Shown piece by piece: positions 36,247 to 50,710 of a stretch of DNA of 64,000 nucleotides. This DNA comes from Sipunculus nudus (taxonomy: Eukaryota; Annelida; Sipuncula; Golfingiida; Sipunculidae), in NCBI GenBank assembly GCA_026874595.1, contig CM049313.1:32612008-32676007 (forward strand), read 5' to 3'. The position numbers and the translations under genes are program-made. How positions within the stretch are numbered: position 1 is the stretch's first letter; every line of letters starts with the position of its first letter. The notes beneath the pieces were generated by a model, which was given only the letters and a program-made list of their open reading frames with translations, searched no databases and was not told where the DNA came from.

Positions 36247-39200
36247 ATGACTGGGAGTGTAGTCTGCCTGTCTGTAGTACCATGTTATGGCTGGGAGTGT
36301 AGTCTGACTGTATGTAGTGCCATGTTATGGCTGGGAGTGCAGTCTTACTGCCTGTCTGTAGTACCAAGTTATGACTGGGAGTGTAGTCTTACTGTCTGCA
36401 GTACCATGTTATGGCTGGGGGTGTGGTTTGACTGCCTGTCTGTAGTACCAAGTTATGACTGGGAGTGTAGTCTGACTGTCTGTAGTACCATGTTATGGCT
36501 GGGAGTGTAGTCTGACTACCTGTCTGTGGTAACATGTTATGGCTGGGAGTGTAGTCTGACTGGCTGTCTGTAGTGCCATGTTATGGCTGGGAGTGTAGTC
36601 TGACTGCCTGTCTGTAGTGCCATGTTATGGTCTGACTGCCTGTCTGTAGTACCATGTTATGACTGGGAGTGTAGTCTGACTGCCTGTCTCTAGTACCATG
36701 TTATGGCTTGGAGAGTAGTCTGTCTGTAGTGCAATGTTACGGCTGGGAGTGTGGTCTGACTGCCTGTCTGTAGTACCATGTTATGGCTGGGAGTTTAGTC
36801 TAACTGCCTGTCTGAAGTACCATGTTATGGCTGGGTGTGTAGTCTGACTGCCTGTCTCTTGTACCATGTTATGACTGGGAGTGTAGTCTGACTGCCTGTC
36901 TCTTGTACCATGTTATGACTGGGAGTGTAGTCTGACTGCCTGTCTGTAGTACCATGTTATGGCTGGGAGTGTAGTCTGACTGTCTGTAGTGCCATGTTAT
37001 GACTGGGAGTGTAGTCTGATTGCCTGTCTGTAGTACCATGTTATGACTGGGAGTGTAGTCTGTCTGTAGTGCCATGTTATGACTGGGAGTGTAATCTGAC
37101 TGCCTGTCTGTAGTACCATGTTATTGCTGGGAGTGTAATCTGACTGCCAGTCTGTAGTACCAAGTTATGTCTGGGAGTGTAGTCTGACTGCCTGTCTGTA
37201 GTAACATGTTATGGCTGGGAGTGTAGTCTAACTGCCTCTCTGTGGTACCATGTTATGACTGTAGTCTGGGAGTGTAGTCTGACTGCCTGTCTCTTGTACC
37301 ATGTTATGGCTGGGAGTGTAGTCTTACTGCCTGTCTGTAGTACCAAGTTATGACTGGGAGTGTGGTCTGTCTGCAGTCCCATGTTATGGCTGGGAGTGTG
37401 GTTTGACTGCCTGTCTGTAGTTCCAAGTTATGACTGGGAGTGTAGTCTGACTCTCTGTAGTACCATGTTATGGCTGGGAGTGTAGTCTGACTGCCTGTCT
37501 GTAGTAACATGTTTTGGCTGGGAGTGTAGTCTGATTGTCTGTAGTGCCATGTTATGGCTGGGAGTGTAGTCTGACTGCCTGTCTGTAGTACCAAGTAATG
37601 ACTGGGAGTTAAGTCTGACTGTCTATAGTGCCATGTTATGGCTGGAAGTTTGGTCTGACTGCCTGTCTGTAGTACCAATTTATGGCTGGGAGTGTAGTCT
37701 GACTGCCTGTCTGTAGTGCCATGTTATGGTCTGACTGCCTGTCTCTAGTACCATGTTATGACTGGGAGTGTAGTCTGACTGCCTGTCTGTAGTACCATGT
37801 TATGACTGGGACTGTAGTCTGACTGCCTGTCTCTAGTACCATGTTATGGCTTGGAGTGTAGTCTGACTGTCTGTAGTGCCATGTTATGGCTGGGAGTGTG
37901 GTCTGACTGCCTGTCTGTAGTACCATGTTATGGCTGGGAGTTTAGTCTGACTGCCTGTCTCTTGTACCATGTTATGACTGGGAGTGTAGTCTGACTGCCT
38001 GTCTCTAGTACCATGTTATGACTGGGAGTGTAGTCTGACTGTCTGTAGTACCATGTTATGGCTGGGAGTGTAGTCTGACTGTATGTAGTGCCATGTTATG
38101 GCTGGGAGTGCAGTCTTACTGCCTGTCTGTAGTACCAAGTTATGACTGGGAGTGTAGTCTTACTGTCTGCAGTACCATGTTATGGCTGGGGGTGTGGTTT
38201 GACTGCCTGTCTGTAGTACCAAGTTATGACTGGGAGTGTAGTCTGACTGTCTGTAGTACCATGTTATGGCTGGGAGTGTAGTCTGACTACCTGTCTGTAG
38301 TAACATGTTATGGCAGGGAGTGTAGTCTGACTGGCTGTCTGTAGTGCCATGTTATGGCTGGGAGTGTAGTCTGACTGCCTGTCTGTAGTGCCATGTTATG
38401 GTCTGACTGCCTGTCTCTAGTACCATGTTATGACTGGGAGTGTAGTCTGACTGCCTGTCTCTAGTACCATGTTATGGCTTGGAGAGTAGTCTGTCTGTAG
38501 TGCAATGTTACGGCTGGGAGTGTGGTCTGACTGCCTGTCTGTAGTACCATGTTATGGCTGGGAGTTTAGTCTAACTGCCTGTCTGTAGTACCATGTTATG
38601 GCTGGGTGTGTAGTCTGACTGCCTGTCTCTTGTACCATGTTATGACTGGGAGTGTAGTCTGACTGCCTGTCTCTTGTACCATGTTATGACTGGGAGTGTA
38701 GTCTGACTGCCTGTCTGTAGTACCATGTTATGGCTGGGAGTGTAGTCTGACTGTCTGTAGTGCCATGTTATGACTGGGAGTGTAGTCTGATTGCCTGTCT
38801 GTAGTACCATGTTATGACTGGGAGTGTAGTCTGACTGTCTGTAGTGCCATGTTATGACTGGGAGTGTAATCTGACTGCCTGTCTGTAGTACCATGTTATT
38901 GCTGGGAGTGTAATCTGACTGCCAGTCTGTAGTACCAAGTTATGTCTGGGAGTGTAGTCTGACTGCCTGTCTGTAGTAACATGTTATGGCTGGGAGTGTA
39001 GTCTAACTGCCTCTCTGTGGTACCATGTTATGACTGTAGTCTGGGAGTGTAGTCTGACTGTATGTAATGCTATGTTATGGCTGGGAGTGTAGTCTTACTG
39101 CCTGTCTGTAGTACCAAGTTATGACTGGGAGTGTGGTCTGTCTGCAGTCCCATGTTATGGCTGGGAGTGTGGTTTGACTGCCTGTCTGTAGTTCAAAGTT

Positions 39201-39690
39201 ATGACTGGGAGTGTAGTCTGACTGTCTGTAGTACCATGTTATGGCTGGGAGTGTAGTCTGACTGCCTGTCTGTAGTAACATGTTTTGGCTGGGAGTGTAG
39301 TCCGATTGTCTGTAGTGCCATGTTATGGCTGGGAGTGTAGTCTGACTGCCTGTCTGTAGTACCAAGTAATGACTGGGAGTTAAGTCTTACTGTCTATAGT
39401 GCCATGTTATGGCTGGAAGTTTGGTCTGACTGCCTGTCTGTAGTACCAATTTATGGCTGGGAGTGTAGTCTGACTGCCTGTCTGTAGTGCCATGTTATGG
39501 TCTGACTGCCTGTCTCTAGTACCATGTTATGACTGGGAGTGTAGTCTGACTGCCTGTCTGTAGTACCATGTTATGACTGGGACTGTAGTCTGACTGCCTG
39601 TCTCTAGTACCATGTTATGGCTTGGAGTGTAGTCTGACTGTCTGTAGTGCCATGTTATGGCTGGGAGTGTGGTCTGACTGCCTGTCTGTA
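36247..39690. repeat. Higher-order unit pair A+B, instance 2
   Basis: Same A-then-B order. It aligns with instance 3 at an offset of 4,082-4,086 bp and with instance 4 at 11,017-11,021 bp. It has a private deletion near 37060 (TAGTCTGTCTGTAGTGCC), which breaks the 255 bp anchor. Confidence 0.75.
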
Positions 39691-40328
39691 GTACCATGTT
39701 ATGGCTGGGGGTGTGGTTTGACTGCCTGTCTGTAGTACCAAGTTATGACTGGGAGTGTAGTCTGACTGTCTGTAGTACCATGTTATGGCTGGGAGTGTAG
39801 TCTGACTACCTGTCTGTAGTAACATGTTATGGCAGGGAGTGTAGTCTGACTGGCTGTCTGTAGTGCCATGTTATGGCTGGGAGTGTAGTCTGACTGCCTG
39901 TCTGTAGTGCCATGTTATGGTCTGACTGCCTGTCTCTAGTACCATGTTATGACTGGGAGTGTAGTCTGACTGCCTGTCTGTAGTAACATGTTATGGCAGG
40001 GAGTGTAGTCTGACTGGCTGTCTGTAGTGCCATGTTATGGCTGGGAGTGTAGTCTGACTGCCTGTCTGTAGTGCCATGTTATGGTCTGACTGCCTGTCTC
40101 TAGTACCATGTTATGACTGGGAGTGTAGTCTGACTGCCTGTCTGTAGTACCATGTTATGACTGGGACTGTAGTCTGACTGCCTGTCTCTAGTACCATGTT
40201 ATGGCTTGGAGTGTAGTCTGACTGTCTGTAGTGCCATGTTATGGCTGGGAGTGTGGTCTGACTGCCTGTCTCTTGTACCATGTTATGACTGGGAGTGTAG
40301 TCTGACTGCCTGTCTCTAGTACCATGTT

Positions 40329-43300
40329 ATGACTGGGAGTGTAGTCTGCCTGTCTGTAGTACCATGTTATGGCTGGGAGTGTAGTCTGACTGTATGTAGT
40401 GCCATGTTATGGCTGGGAGTGCAGTCTTACTGCCTGTCTGTAGTACCAAGTTATGACTGGGAGTGTAGTCTTACTGTCTGCAGTACCATGTTATGGCTGG
40501 GGGTGTGGTTTGACTGCCTGTCTGTAGTACCAAGTTATGACTGGGAGTGTAGTCTGACTGTCTGTAGTACCATGTTATGGCTGGGAGTGTAGTCTGACTA
40601 CCTGTCTGTAGTAACATGTTATGGCTGGGAGTGTAGTCTGACTGGCTGTCTGTAGTGCCATGTTATGGCTGGGAGTGTAGTCTGACTGCCTGTCTGTAGT
40701 GCCATGTTATGGTCTGACTGCCTGTCTGTAGTACCATGTTATGACTGGGAGTGTAGTCTGACTGCCTGTCTCTAGTACCATGTTATGGCTTGGAGAGTAG
40801 TCTGTCTGTAGTGCAATGTTACGGCTGGGAGTGTGGTCTGACTGCCTGTCTGTAGTACCATGTTATGGCTGGGAGTTTAGTCTAACTGCCTGTCTGAAGT
40901 ACCATGTTATGGCTGGGTGTGTAGTCTGACTGCCTGTCTCTTGTACCATGTTATGACTGGGAGTGTAGTCTGACTGCCTGTCTCTTGTACCATGTTATGA
41001 CTGGGAGTGTAGTCTGACTGCCTGTCTGTAGTACCATGTTATGGCTGGGAGTGTAGTCTGACTGTCTGTAGTGCCATGTTATGACTGGGAGTGTAGTCTG
41101 ATTGCCTGTCTGTAGTACCATGTTATGACTGGGAGTGTAGTCTGACTGTCTGTAGTGCCATGTTATGACTGGGAGTGTAATCTGACTGCCTGTCTGTAGT
41201 ACCATGTTATTGCTGGGAGTGTAATCTGACTGCCAGTCTGTAGTACCAAGTTATGTCTGGGAGTGTAGTCTGACTGCCTGTCTGTAGTAACATGTTATGG
41301 CTGGGAGTGTAGTCTAACTGCCTCTCTGTGGTACCATGTTATGACTGTAGTCTGGGAGTGTAGTCTGACTGCCTGTCTCTTGTACCATGTTATGGCTGGG
41401 AGTGTAGTCTTACTGCCTGTCTGTAGTACCAAGTTATGACTGGGAGTGTGGTCTGTCTGCAGTCCCATGTTATGGCTGGGAGTGTGGTTTGACTGCCTGT
41501 CTGTAGTTCCAAGTTATGACTGGGAGTGTAGTCTGACTCTCTGTAGTACCATGTTATGGCTGGGAGTGTAGTCTGACTGCCTGTCTGTAGTAACATGTTT
41601 TGGCTGGGAGTGTAGTCTGATTGTCTGTAGTGCCATGTTATGGCTGGGAGTGTAGTCTGACTGCCTGTCTGTAGTACCAAGTAATGACTGGGAGTTAAGT
41701 CTGACTGTCTATAGTGCCATGTTATGGCTGAAAGTTTGGTCTGACTGCCTGTCTGTAGTACCAATTTATGGCTGGGAGTGTAGTCTGACTGCCTGTCTGT
41801 AGTGCCATGTTATGGTCTGACTGCCTGTCTCTAGTACCATGTTATGACTGGGAGTGTAGTCTGACTGCCTGTCTGTAGTACCATGTTATGACTGGGACTG
41901 TAGTCTGACTGCCTGTCTCTAGTACCATGTTATGGCTTGGAGTGTAGTCTGACTGTCTGTAGTGCCATGTTATGGCTGGGAGTGTGGTCTGACTGCCTGT
42001 CTGTAGTACCATGTTATGGCTGGGAGTTTAGTCTGACTGCCTGTCTCTTGTACCATGTTATGACTGGGAGTGTAGTCTGACTGCCTGTCTCTAGTACCAT
42101 GTTATGACTGGGAGTGTAGTCTGACTGTCTGTAGTACCATGTTATGGCTGGGAGTGTAGTCTGACTGTATGTAGTGCCATGTTATGGCTGGGAGTGCAGT
42201 CTTACTGCCTGTCTGTAGTACCAAGTTATGACGGGGAGTGTAGTCTTACTGTCTGCAGTACCATGTTATGGCTGGGGGTGTGGTTTGACTGCCTGTCTGT
42301 AGTACCAAGTTATGACTGGGAGTGTAGTCTGACTGTCTGTAGCACCATGTTATGGCTGGGAGTGTAGTCTGACTACCTGTCTGTAGTAACATGTTATGGC
42401 AGGGAGTGTAGTCTGACTGGCTGTCTGTAGTGCCATGTTATGGCTGGGAGTGTAGTCTGACTGCCTGTCTGTAGTGCCATGTTATGGTCTGACTGCCTGT
42501 CTCTAGTACCATGTTATGACTGGGAGTGTAGTCTGACTGCCTGTCTCTAGTACCATGTTATGGCTTGGAGAGTAGTCTGTCTGTAGTGCAATGTTACGGC
42601 TGGGAGTGTGGTCTGACTGCCTGTCTGTAGTACCATGTTATGGCTGGGAGTTTAGTCTAACTGCCTGTCTGTAGTACCATGTTATGGCTGGGTGTGTAGT
42701 CTGACTGCCTGTCTCTTGTACCATGTTATGACTGGGAGTGTAGTCTGACTGCCTGTCTCTTGTACCATGTTATGACTGGGAGTGTAGTCTGACTGCCTGT
42801 CTGTAGTACCATGTTATGGCTGGGAGTGTAGTCTGACTGTCTGTAGTGCCATGTTATGACTGGGAGTGTAGTCTGATTGCCTGTCTGTAGTACCATGTTA
42901 TGACTGGGAGTGTAGTCTGACTGTCTGTAGTGCCATGTTATGACTGGGAGTGTAATCTGACTGCCTGTCTGTAGTACCATGTTATTGCTGGGAGTGTAAT
43001 CTGACTGCCAGTCTGTAGTACCAAGTTATGTCTGGGAGTGTAGTCTGACTGCCTGTCTGTAGTAACATGTTATGGCTGGGAGTGTAGTCTAACTGCCTCT
43101 CTGTGGTACCATGTTATGACTGTAGTCTGGGAGTGTAGTCTGACTGTATGTAATGCTATGTTATGGCTGGGAGTGTAGTCTTACTGCCTGTCTGTAGTAC
43201 CAAGTTATGACTGGGAGTGTGGTCTGTCTGCAGTCCCATGTTATGGCTGGGAGTGTGGTTTGACTGCCTGTCTGTAGTTCAAAGTTATGACTGGGAGTGT

Positions 43301-43690
43301 AGTCTGACTGTCTGTAGTACCATGTTATGGCTGGGAGTGTAGTCTGACTGCCTGTCTGTAGTAACATGTTTTGGCTGGGAGTGTAGTCCGATTGTCTGTA
43401 GTGCCATGTTATGGCTGGGAGTGTAGTCTGACTGCCTGTCTGTAGTACCAAGTAATGACTGGGAGTTAAGTCTTACTGTCTATAGTGCCATGTTATGGCT
43501 GGAAGTTTGGTCTGACTGCCTGTCTGTAGTACCAATTTATGGCTGGGAGTGTAGTCTGACTGCCTGTCTGTAGTGCCATGTTATGGTCTGACTGCCTGTC
43601 TCTAGTACCATGTTATGACTGGGAGTGTAGTCTGACTGCCTGTCTGTAGTACCATGTTATGACTGGGACTGTAGTCTGACTGCCTGTCTG
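40329..43690. repeat. Higher-order unit pair A+B, instance 3
   Basis: Same order as instance 1 at an offset of 11,437 bp, including the private variants GACGGGGAGTG (42230) and TGTAGCACCATG. This ties it to instance 1 more closely than to its neighbours. Confidence 0.75.
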
Positions 43691-46600
43691 TAGTGCCATG
43701 TTATGACTGGGAGTGTAGTCTGACTGCCTGTCTGTAGTGCCATGTTATGGTCTGACTGCCTGTCTCTAGTACCATGTTATGACTGGGAGTGTAGTCTGAC
43801 TGCCTGTCTCTAGTACCATGTTATGGCTTGGAGAGTAGTCTGTCTGTAGTGCAATGTTACGGCTGGGAGTGTGGTCTGACTGCCTGTCTGTAGTACCATG
43901 TTATGGCTGGGAGTTTAGTCTAACTGCCTGTCTGTAGTACCATGTTATGGCTGGGTGTGTAGTCTGACTGCCTGTCTCTTGTACCATGTTATGACTGGGA
44001 GTGTAGTCTGACTGCCTGTCTCTTGTACCATGTTATGACTGGGAGTGTAGTCTGACTGCCTGTCTGTAGTACCATGTTATGGCTGGGAGTGTAGTCTGAC
44101 TGTCTGTAGTGCCATGTTATGACTGGGAGTGTAGTCTGATTGCCTGTCTGTAGTACCATGTTATGACTGGGAGTGTAGTCTGACTGTCTGTAGTGCCATG
44201 TTATGACTGGGAGTGTAATCTGACTGCCTGTCTGTAGTACCATGTTATTGCTGGGAGTGTAATCTGACTGCCAGTCTGTAGTACCAAGTTATGTCTGGGA
44301 GTGTAGTCTGACTGCCTGTCTGTAGTAACATGTTATGGCTGGGAGTGTAGTCTAACTGCCTCTCTGTGGTACCATGTTATGACTGTAGTCTGGGAGTGTA
44401 GTCTGACTGTATGTAATGCCATGTTATGGCTGGGAGTGTAGTCTTACTGCCTGTCTGTAGTACCAAGTTATGACTGGGAGTGTGGTCTGTCTGCAGTCCC
44501 ATGTTATGGCTGGGAGTGTGGTTTGACTGCCTGTCTGTAGTTCAAAGTTATGACTGGGAGTGTAGTCTGACTGTCTGTAGTACCATGTTATGGCTGGGAG
44601 TGTAGTCTGACTGCCTGTCTGTAGTAACATGTTTTGGCTGGGAGTGTAGTCCGATTGTCTGTAGTGCCATGTTATGGCTGGGAGTGTAGTCTGACTGCCT
44701 GTCTGTAGTACCATGTAATGACTGGGAGTTAAGTCTTACTGTCTATAGTGCCATGTTATGGCTGGAAGTTTGGTCTGACTGCCTGTCTGTAGTACCAATT
44801 TATGGCTGGGAGTGTAGTCTGACTGCCTGTCTGTAGTGCCATGTTATGGTCTGACTGCCTGTCTCTAGTACCATGTTATGACTGGGAGTGTAGTCTGACT
44901 GCCTGTCTGTAGTACCATGTTATGACTGGGACTGTAGTCTGACTGCCTGTCTCTAGTACCATGTTATGGCTTGGAGTGTAGTCTGACTGTCTGTAGTGCC
45001 ATGTTATGGCTGGGAGTGTGGTCTGACTGCCTGTCTGTAGTACCATGTTATGGCTGGGAGTTTAGTCTGACTGCCTGTCTGTAGTACCATGTTATGGCTG
45101 GGAGTGTAGTCTGACTGTCTGTAGTGCCATGTTATGACTGGGAGTGTAGTCTGATTGCCTGTCTGTAGTACCATGTTATGACTGGGAGTGTAGTCTGACT
45201 GTCTGTAGTGCCATGTTATGACTGGGAGTGTAATCTGACTGCCTGTCTGTAGTACCATGTTATTGCTGGGAGTGTAATCTGACTGCCAGTCTGTAGTACC
45301 AAGTTATGTCTGGGAGTGTAGTCTGACTGCCTGTCTGTAGTAACATGTTATGGCTGGGAGTGTAGTCTAACTGCCTCTCTGTGGTACCATGTTATGACTG
45401 TAGTCTGGGAGTGTAGTCTGACTGCCTGTCTCTTGTACCATGTTATGGCTGGGAGTGTAGTCTTACTGCCTGTCTGTAGTACCAAGTTATGACTGGGAGT
45501 GTGGTCTGTCTGCAGTCCCATGTTATGGCTGGGAGTGTGGTTTGACTGCCTGTCTGTAGTTCCAAGTTATGACTGGGAGTGTAGTCTGACTCTCTGTAGT
45601 ACCATGTTATGGCTGGGAGTGTAGTCTGACTGCCTGTCTGTAGTAACATGTTTTGGCTGGGAGTGTAGTCTGATTGTCTGTAGTGCCATGTTATGGCTGG
45701 GAGTGTAGTCTGACTGCCTGTCTGTAGTACCAAGTAATGACTGGGAGTTAAGTCTGACTGTCTATAGTGCCATGTTATGGCTGGAAGTTTGGTCTGACTG
45801 CCTGTCTGTAGTACCAATTTATGGCTGGGAGTGTAGTCTGACTGCCTGTCTGTAGTGCCATGTTATGGTCTGACTGCCTGTCTCTAGTACCATGTTATGA
45901 CTGGGAGTGTAGTCTGACTGCCTGTCTGTAGTACCATGTTATGACTGGGACTGTAGTCTGACTGCCTGTCTCTAGTACCATGTTATGGCTTGGAGTGTAG
46001 TCTGACTGTCTGTAGTGCCATGTTATGACTGGGAGTGTAGTCTGATTGCCTGTCTGTAGTACCATGTTATGGCTGGGTGTGTAGTCTGACTGCCTGTCTC
46101 TTGTACCATGTTATGACTGGGAGTGTAGTCTGACTGCCTGTCTCTTGTACCATGTTATGACTGGGAGTGTAGTCTGACTGCCTGTCTGTAGTACCATGTT
46201 ATGGCTGGGAGTGTAGTCTGACTGTCTGTAGTGCCATGTTATGACTGGGAGTGTAGTCTGATTGCCTGTCTGTAGTACCATGTTATGACTGGGAGTGTAG
46301 TCTGACTGTCTGTAGTGCCATGTTATGACTGGGAGTGTAATCGGACTGCCTGTCTGTAGTACCATGTTATTGCTGGGAGTGTAATCTGACTGCCAGTCTG
46401 TAGTACCAAGTTATGTCTGGGAGTGTAGTCTGACTGCCTGTCTGTAGTACCATGTTATGGCTTGGAGAGTAGTCTGTCTGTAGTGCAATATTACGGCTGG
46501 GAGTGTGGTCTGACTGCCTGTCTGTAGTACCATGTTATGGCTGGGAGTTTAGTCTAACTGCCTGTCTGTAGTACCATGTTATGGCTGGGTGTGTAGTCTG

Positions 46601-47263
46601 ACTGCCTGTCTCTTGTACCATGTTATGACTGGGAGTGTAGTCTGACTGCCTGTCTCTTGTACCATGTTATGACTGGGAGTGTAGTCTGACTGCCTGTCTG
46701 TAGTACCATGTTATGGCTGGGAGTGTAGTCTGACTGTCTGTAGTGCCAAGTTATGGGTGGGAGTGTAGTCTAACTGCCTCTCTGTGGTACCATGTTATGA
46801 CTGTAGTCTGGGAGTGTAGTCTGATTGTCTGTAGTGCCATGTTATGGCTGGGAGTGTAGTCTGACTGCCTGTCTGTAGTACCAAGTAATGACTGGGAGTT
46901 AAGTCTGACTGTCTATAGTGCCATGTTATGGCTGGAAGTTTGGTCTGACTGCCTGTCTGTAGTACCAATTTATGGCTGGGAGTGTAGTCTGACTGCCTGT
47001 CTGTAGTGCCATGTTATGGTCTGACTGCCTGTCTGTAGTACCATGTTATGACTGGGAGTGTAGTCTGACTGCCTGTCTGTAGTACCATGTTATGACTGGG
47101 ACTGTAGTCTGACTGCCTGTCTCTAGTACCATGTTATGGCTTGGAGTGTAGTCTGACTGTCTGTAGTGCCATGTTATGGCTGGGAGTGTGGTCTGACTGC
47201 CTGTCTCTTGTACCATGTTATGACTGGGAGTGTAGTCTGACTGCCTGTCTCTAGTACCATGTT

Positions 47264-50200
47264 ATGACTGGGAGTGTAGTCTGCCTGTCTGTAGTACCAT
47301 GTTATGGCTGGGAGTGTAGTCTGACTGTATGTAGTGCCATGTTATGGCTGGGAGTGCAGTCTTACTGCCTGTCTGTAGTACCAAGTTATGACTGGGAGTG
47401 TAGTCTTACTGTCTGCAGTACCATGTTATGGCTGGGGGTGTGGTTTGACTGCCTGTCTGTAGTACCAAGTTATGACTGGGAGTGTAGTCTGACTGTCTGT
47501 AGTACCATGTTATGGCTGGGAGTGTAGTCTGACTACCTGTCTGTAGTAACATGTTATGGCTGGGAGTGTAGTCTGACTGGCTGTCTGTAGTGCCATGTTA
47601 TGGCTGGGAGTGTAGTCTGACTGCCTGTCTGTAGTGCCATGTTATGGTCTGACTGCCTGTCTGTAGTACCATGTTATGACTGGGAGTGTAGTCTGACTGC
47701 CTGTCTCTAGTACCATGTTATGGCTTGGAGAGTAGTCTGTCTGTAGTGCAATGTTACGGCTGGGAGTGTGGTCTGACTGCCTGTCTGTAGTACCATGTTA
47801 TGGCTGGGAGTTTAGTCTAACTGCCTGTCTGAAGTACCATGTTATGGCTGGGTGTGTAGTCTGACTGCCTGTCTCTTGTACCATGTTATGACTGGGAGTG
47901 TAGTCTGACTGCCTGTCTCTTGTACCATGTTATGACTGGGAGTGTAGTCTGACTGCCTGTCTGTAGTACCATGTTATGGCTGGGAGTGTAGTCTGACTGT
48001 CTGTAGTGCCATGTTATGACTGGGAGTGTAGTCTGATTGCCTGTCTGTAGTACCATGTTATGACTGGGAGTGTAGTCTGACTGTCTGTAGTGCCATGTTA
48101 TGACTGGGAGTGTAATCTGACTGCCTGTCTGTAGTACCATGTTATTGCTGGGAGTGTAATCTGACTGCCAGTCTGTAGTACCAAGTTATGTCTGGGAGTG
48201 TAGTCTGACTGCCTGTCTGTAGTAACATGTTATGGCTGGGAGTGTAGTCTAACTGCCTCTCTGTGGTACCATGTTATGACTGTAGTCTGGGAGTGTAGTC
48301 TGACTGCCTGTCTCTTGTACCATGTTATGGCTGGGAGTGTAGTCTTACTGCCTGTCTGTAGTACCAAGTTATGACTGGGAGTGTGGTCTGTCTGCAGTCC
48401 CATGTTATGGCTGGGAGTGTGGTTTGACTGCCTGTCTGTAGTTCCAAGTTATGACTGGGAGTGTAGTCTGACTCTCTGTAGTACCATGTTATGGCTGGGA
48501 GTGTAGTCTGACTGCCTGTCTGTAGTAACATGTTTTGGCTGGGAGTGTAGTCTGATTGTCTGTAGTGCCATGTTATGGCTGGGAGTGTAGTCTGACTGCC
48601 TGTCTGTAGTACCAAGTAATGACTGGGAGTTAAGTCTGACTGTCTATAGTGCCATGTTATGGCTGGAAGTTTGGTCTGACTGCCTGTCTGTAGTACCAAT
48701 TTATGGCTGGGAGTGTAGTCTGACTGCCTGTCTGTAGTGCCATGTTATGGTCTGACTGCCTGTCTCTAGTACCATGTTATGACTGGGAGTGTAGTCTGAC
48801 TGCCTGTCTGTAGTACCATGTTATGACTGGGACTGTAGTCTGACTGCCTGTCTCTAGTACCATGTTATGGCTTGGAGTGTAGTCTGACTGTCTGTAGTGC
48901 CATGTTATGGCTGGGAGTGTGGTCTGACTGCCTGTCTGTAGTACCATGTTATGGCTGGGAGTTTAGTCTGACTGCCTGTCTCTTGTACCATGTTATGACT
49001 GGGAGTGTAGTCTGACTGCCTGTCTCTAGTACCATGTTATGACTGGGAGTGTAGTCTGACTGTCTGTAGTACCATGTTATGGCTGGGAGTGTAGTCTGAC
49101 TGTATGTAGTGCCATGTTATGGCTGGGAGTGCAGTCTTACTGCCTGTCTGTAGTACCAAGTTATGACTGGGAGTGTAGTCTTACTGTCTGCAGTACCATG
49201 TTATGGCTGGGGGTGTGGTTTGACTGCCTGTCTGTAGTACCAAGTTATGACTGGGAGTGTAGTCTGACTGTCTGTAGTACCATGTTATGGCTGGGAGTGT
49301 AGTCTGACTACCTGTCTGTAGTAACATGTTATGGCAGGGAGTGTAGTCTGACTGGCTGTCTGTAGTGCCATGTTATGGCTGGGAGTGTAGTCTGACTGCC
49401 TGTCTGTAGTGCCATGTTATGGTCTGACTGCCTGTCTCTAGTACCATGTTATGACTGGGAGTGTAGTCTGACTGCCTGTCTCTAGTACCATGTTATGGCT
49501 TGGAGAGTAGTCTGTCTGTAGTGCAATGTTACGGCTGGGAGTGTGGTCTGACTGCCTGTCTGTAGTACCATGTTATGGCTGGGAGTTTAGTCTAACTGCC
49601 TGTCTGTAGTACCATGTTATGGCTGGGTGTGTAGTCTGACTGCCTGTCTCTTGTACCATGTTATGACTGGGAGTGTAGTCTGACTGCCTGTCTCTTGTAC
49701 CATGTTATGACTGGGAGTGTAGTCTGACTGCCTGTCTGTAGTACCATGTTATGGCTGGGAGTGTAGTCTGACTGTCTGTAGTGCCATGTTATGACTGGGA
49801 GTGTAGTCTGATTGCCTGTCTGTAGTACCATGTTATGACTGGGAGTGTAGTCTGACTGTCTGTAGTGCCATGTTATGACTGGGAGTGTAATCTGACTGCC
49901 TGTCTGTAGTACCATGTTATTGCTGGGAGTGTAATCTGACTGCCAGTCTGTAGTACCAAGTTATGTCTGGGAGTGTAGTCTGACTGCCTGTCTGTAGTAA
50001 CATGTTATGGCTGGGAGTGTAGTCTAACTGCCTCTCTGTGGTACCATGTTATGACTGTAGTCTGGGAGTGTAGTCTGACTGTATGTAATGCTATGTTATG
50101 GCTGGGAGTGTAGTCTTACTGCCTGTCTGTAGTACCAAGTTATGACTGGGAGTGTGGTCTGTCTGCAGTCCCATGTTATGGCTGGGAGTGTGGTTTGACT

Positions 50201-50710
50201 GCCTGTCTGTAGTTCAAAGTTATGACTGGGAGTGTAGTCTGACTGTCTGTAGTACCATGTTATGGCTGGGAGTGTAGTCTGACTGCCTGTCTGTAGTAAC
50301 ATGTTTTGGCTGGGAGTGTAGTCCGATTGTCTGTAGTGCCATGTTATGGCTGGGAGTGTAGTCTGACTGCCTGTCTGTAGTACCAAGTAATGACTGGGAG
50401 TTAAGTCTTACTGTCTATAGTGCCATGTTATGGCTGGAAGTTTGGTCTGACTGCCTGTCTGTAGTACCAATTTATGGCTGGGAGTGTAGTCTGACTGCCT
50501 GTCTGTAGTGCCATGTTATGGTCTGACTGCCTGTCTCTAGTACCATGTTATGACTGGGAGTGTAGTCTGACTGCCTGTCTGTAGTACCATGTTATGACTG
50601 GGACTGTAGTCTGACTGCCTGTCTCTAGTACCATGTTATGGCTTGGAGTGTAGTCTGACTGTCTGTAGTGCCATGTTATGGCTGGGAGTGTGGTCTGACT
50701 GCCTGTCTGT
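47264..50710. repeat. Higher-order unit pair A+B, instance 4
   Basis: Same order as instance 2 at an offset of 11,017-11,021 bp. A further partial series with the B-type anchor lies at ~54365-56430. Confidence 0.75.

Larger units (their letters stand above)
28650..40090. repeat. Super-block 1 of the giant array (about 11 kb)
   Basis: Contains the anchor spacing series 1,683 / 1,015 / 1,107 / 1,775 / 1,771 bp. The series 1,263 / 1,015 / 1,107 / 1,775 / 1,775 recurs in super-block 2. The first spacing differs by 420 bp, because ~32,340-32,760 holds a ~420 bp block missing from the second copy. Block limits are approximate, since many registers align. Confidence 0.6.
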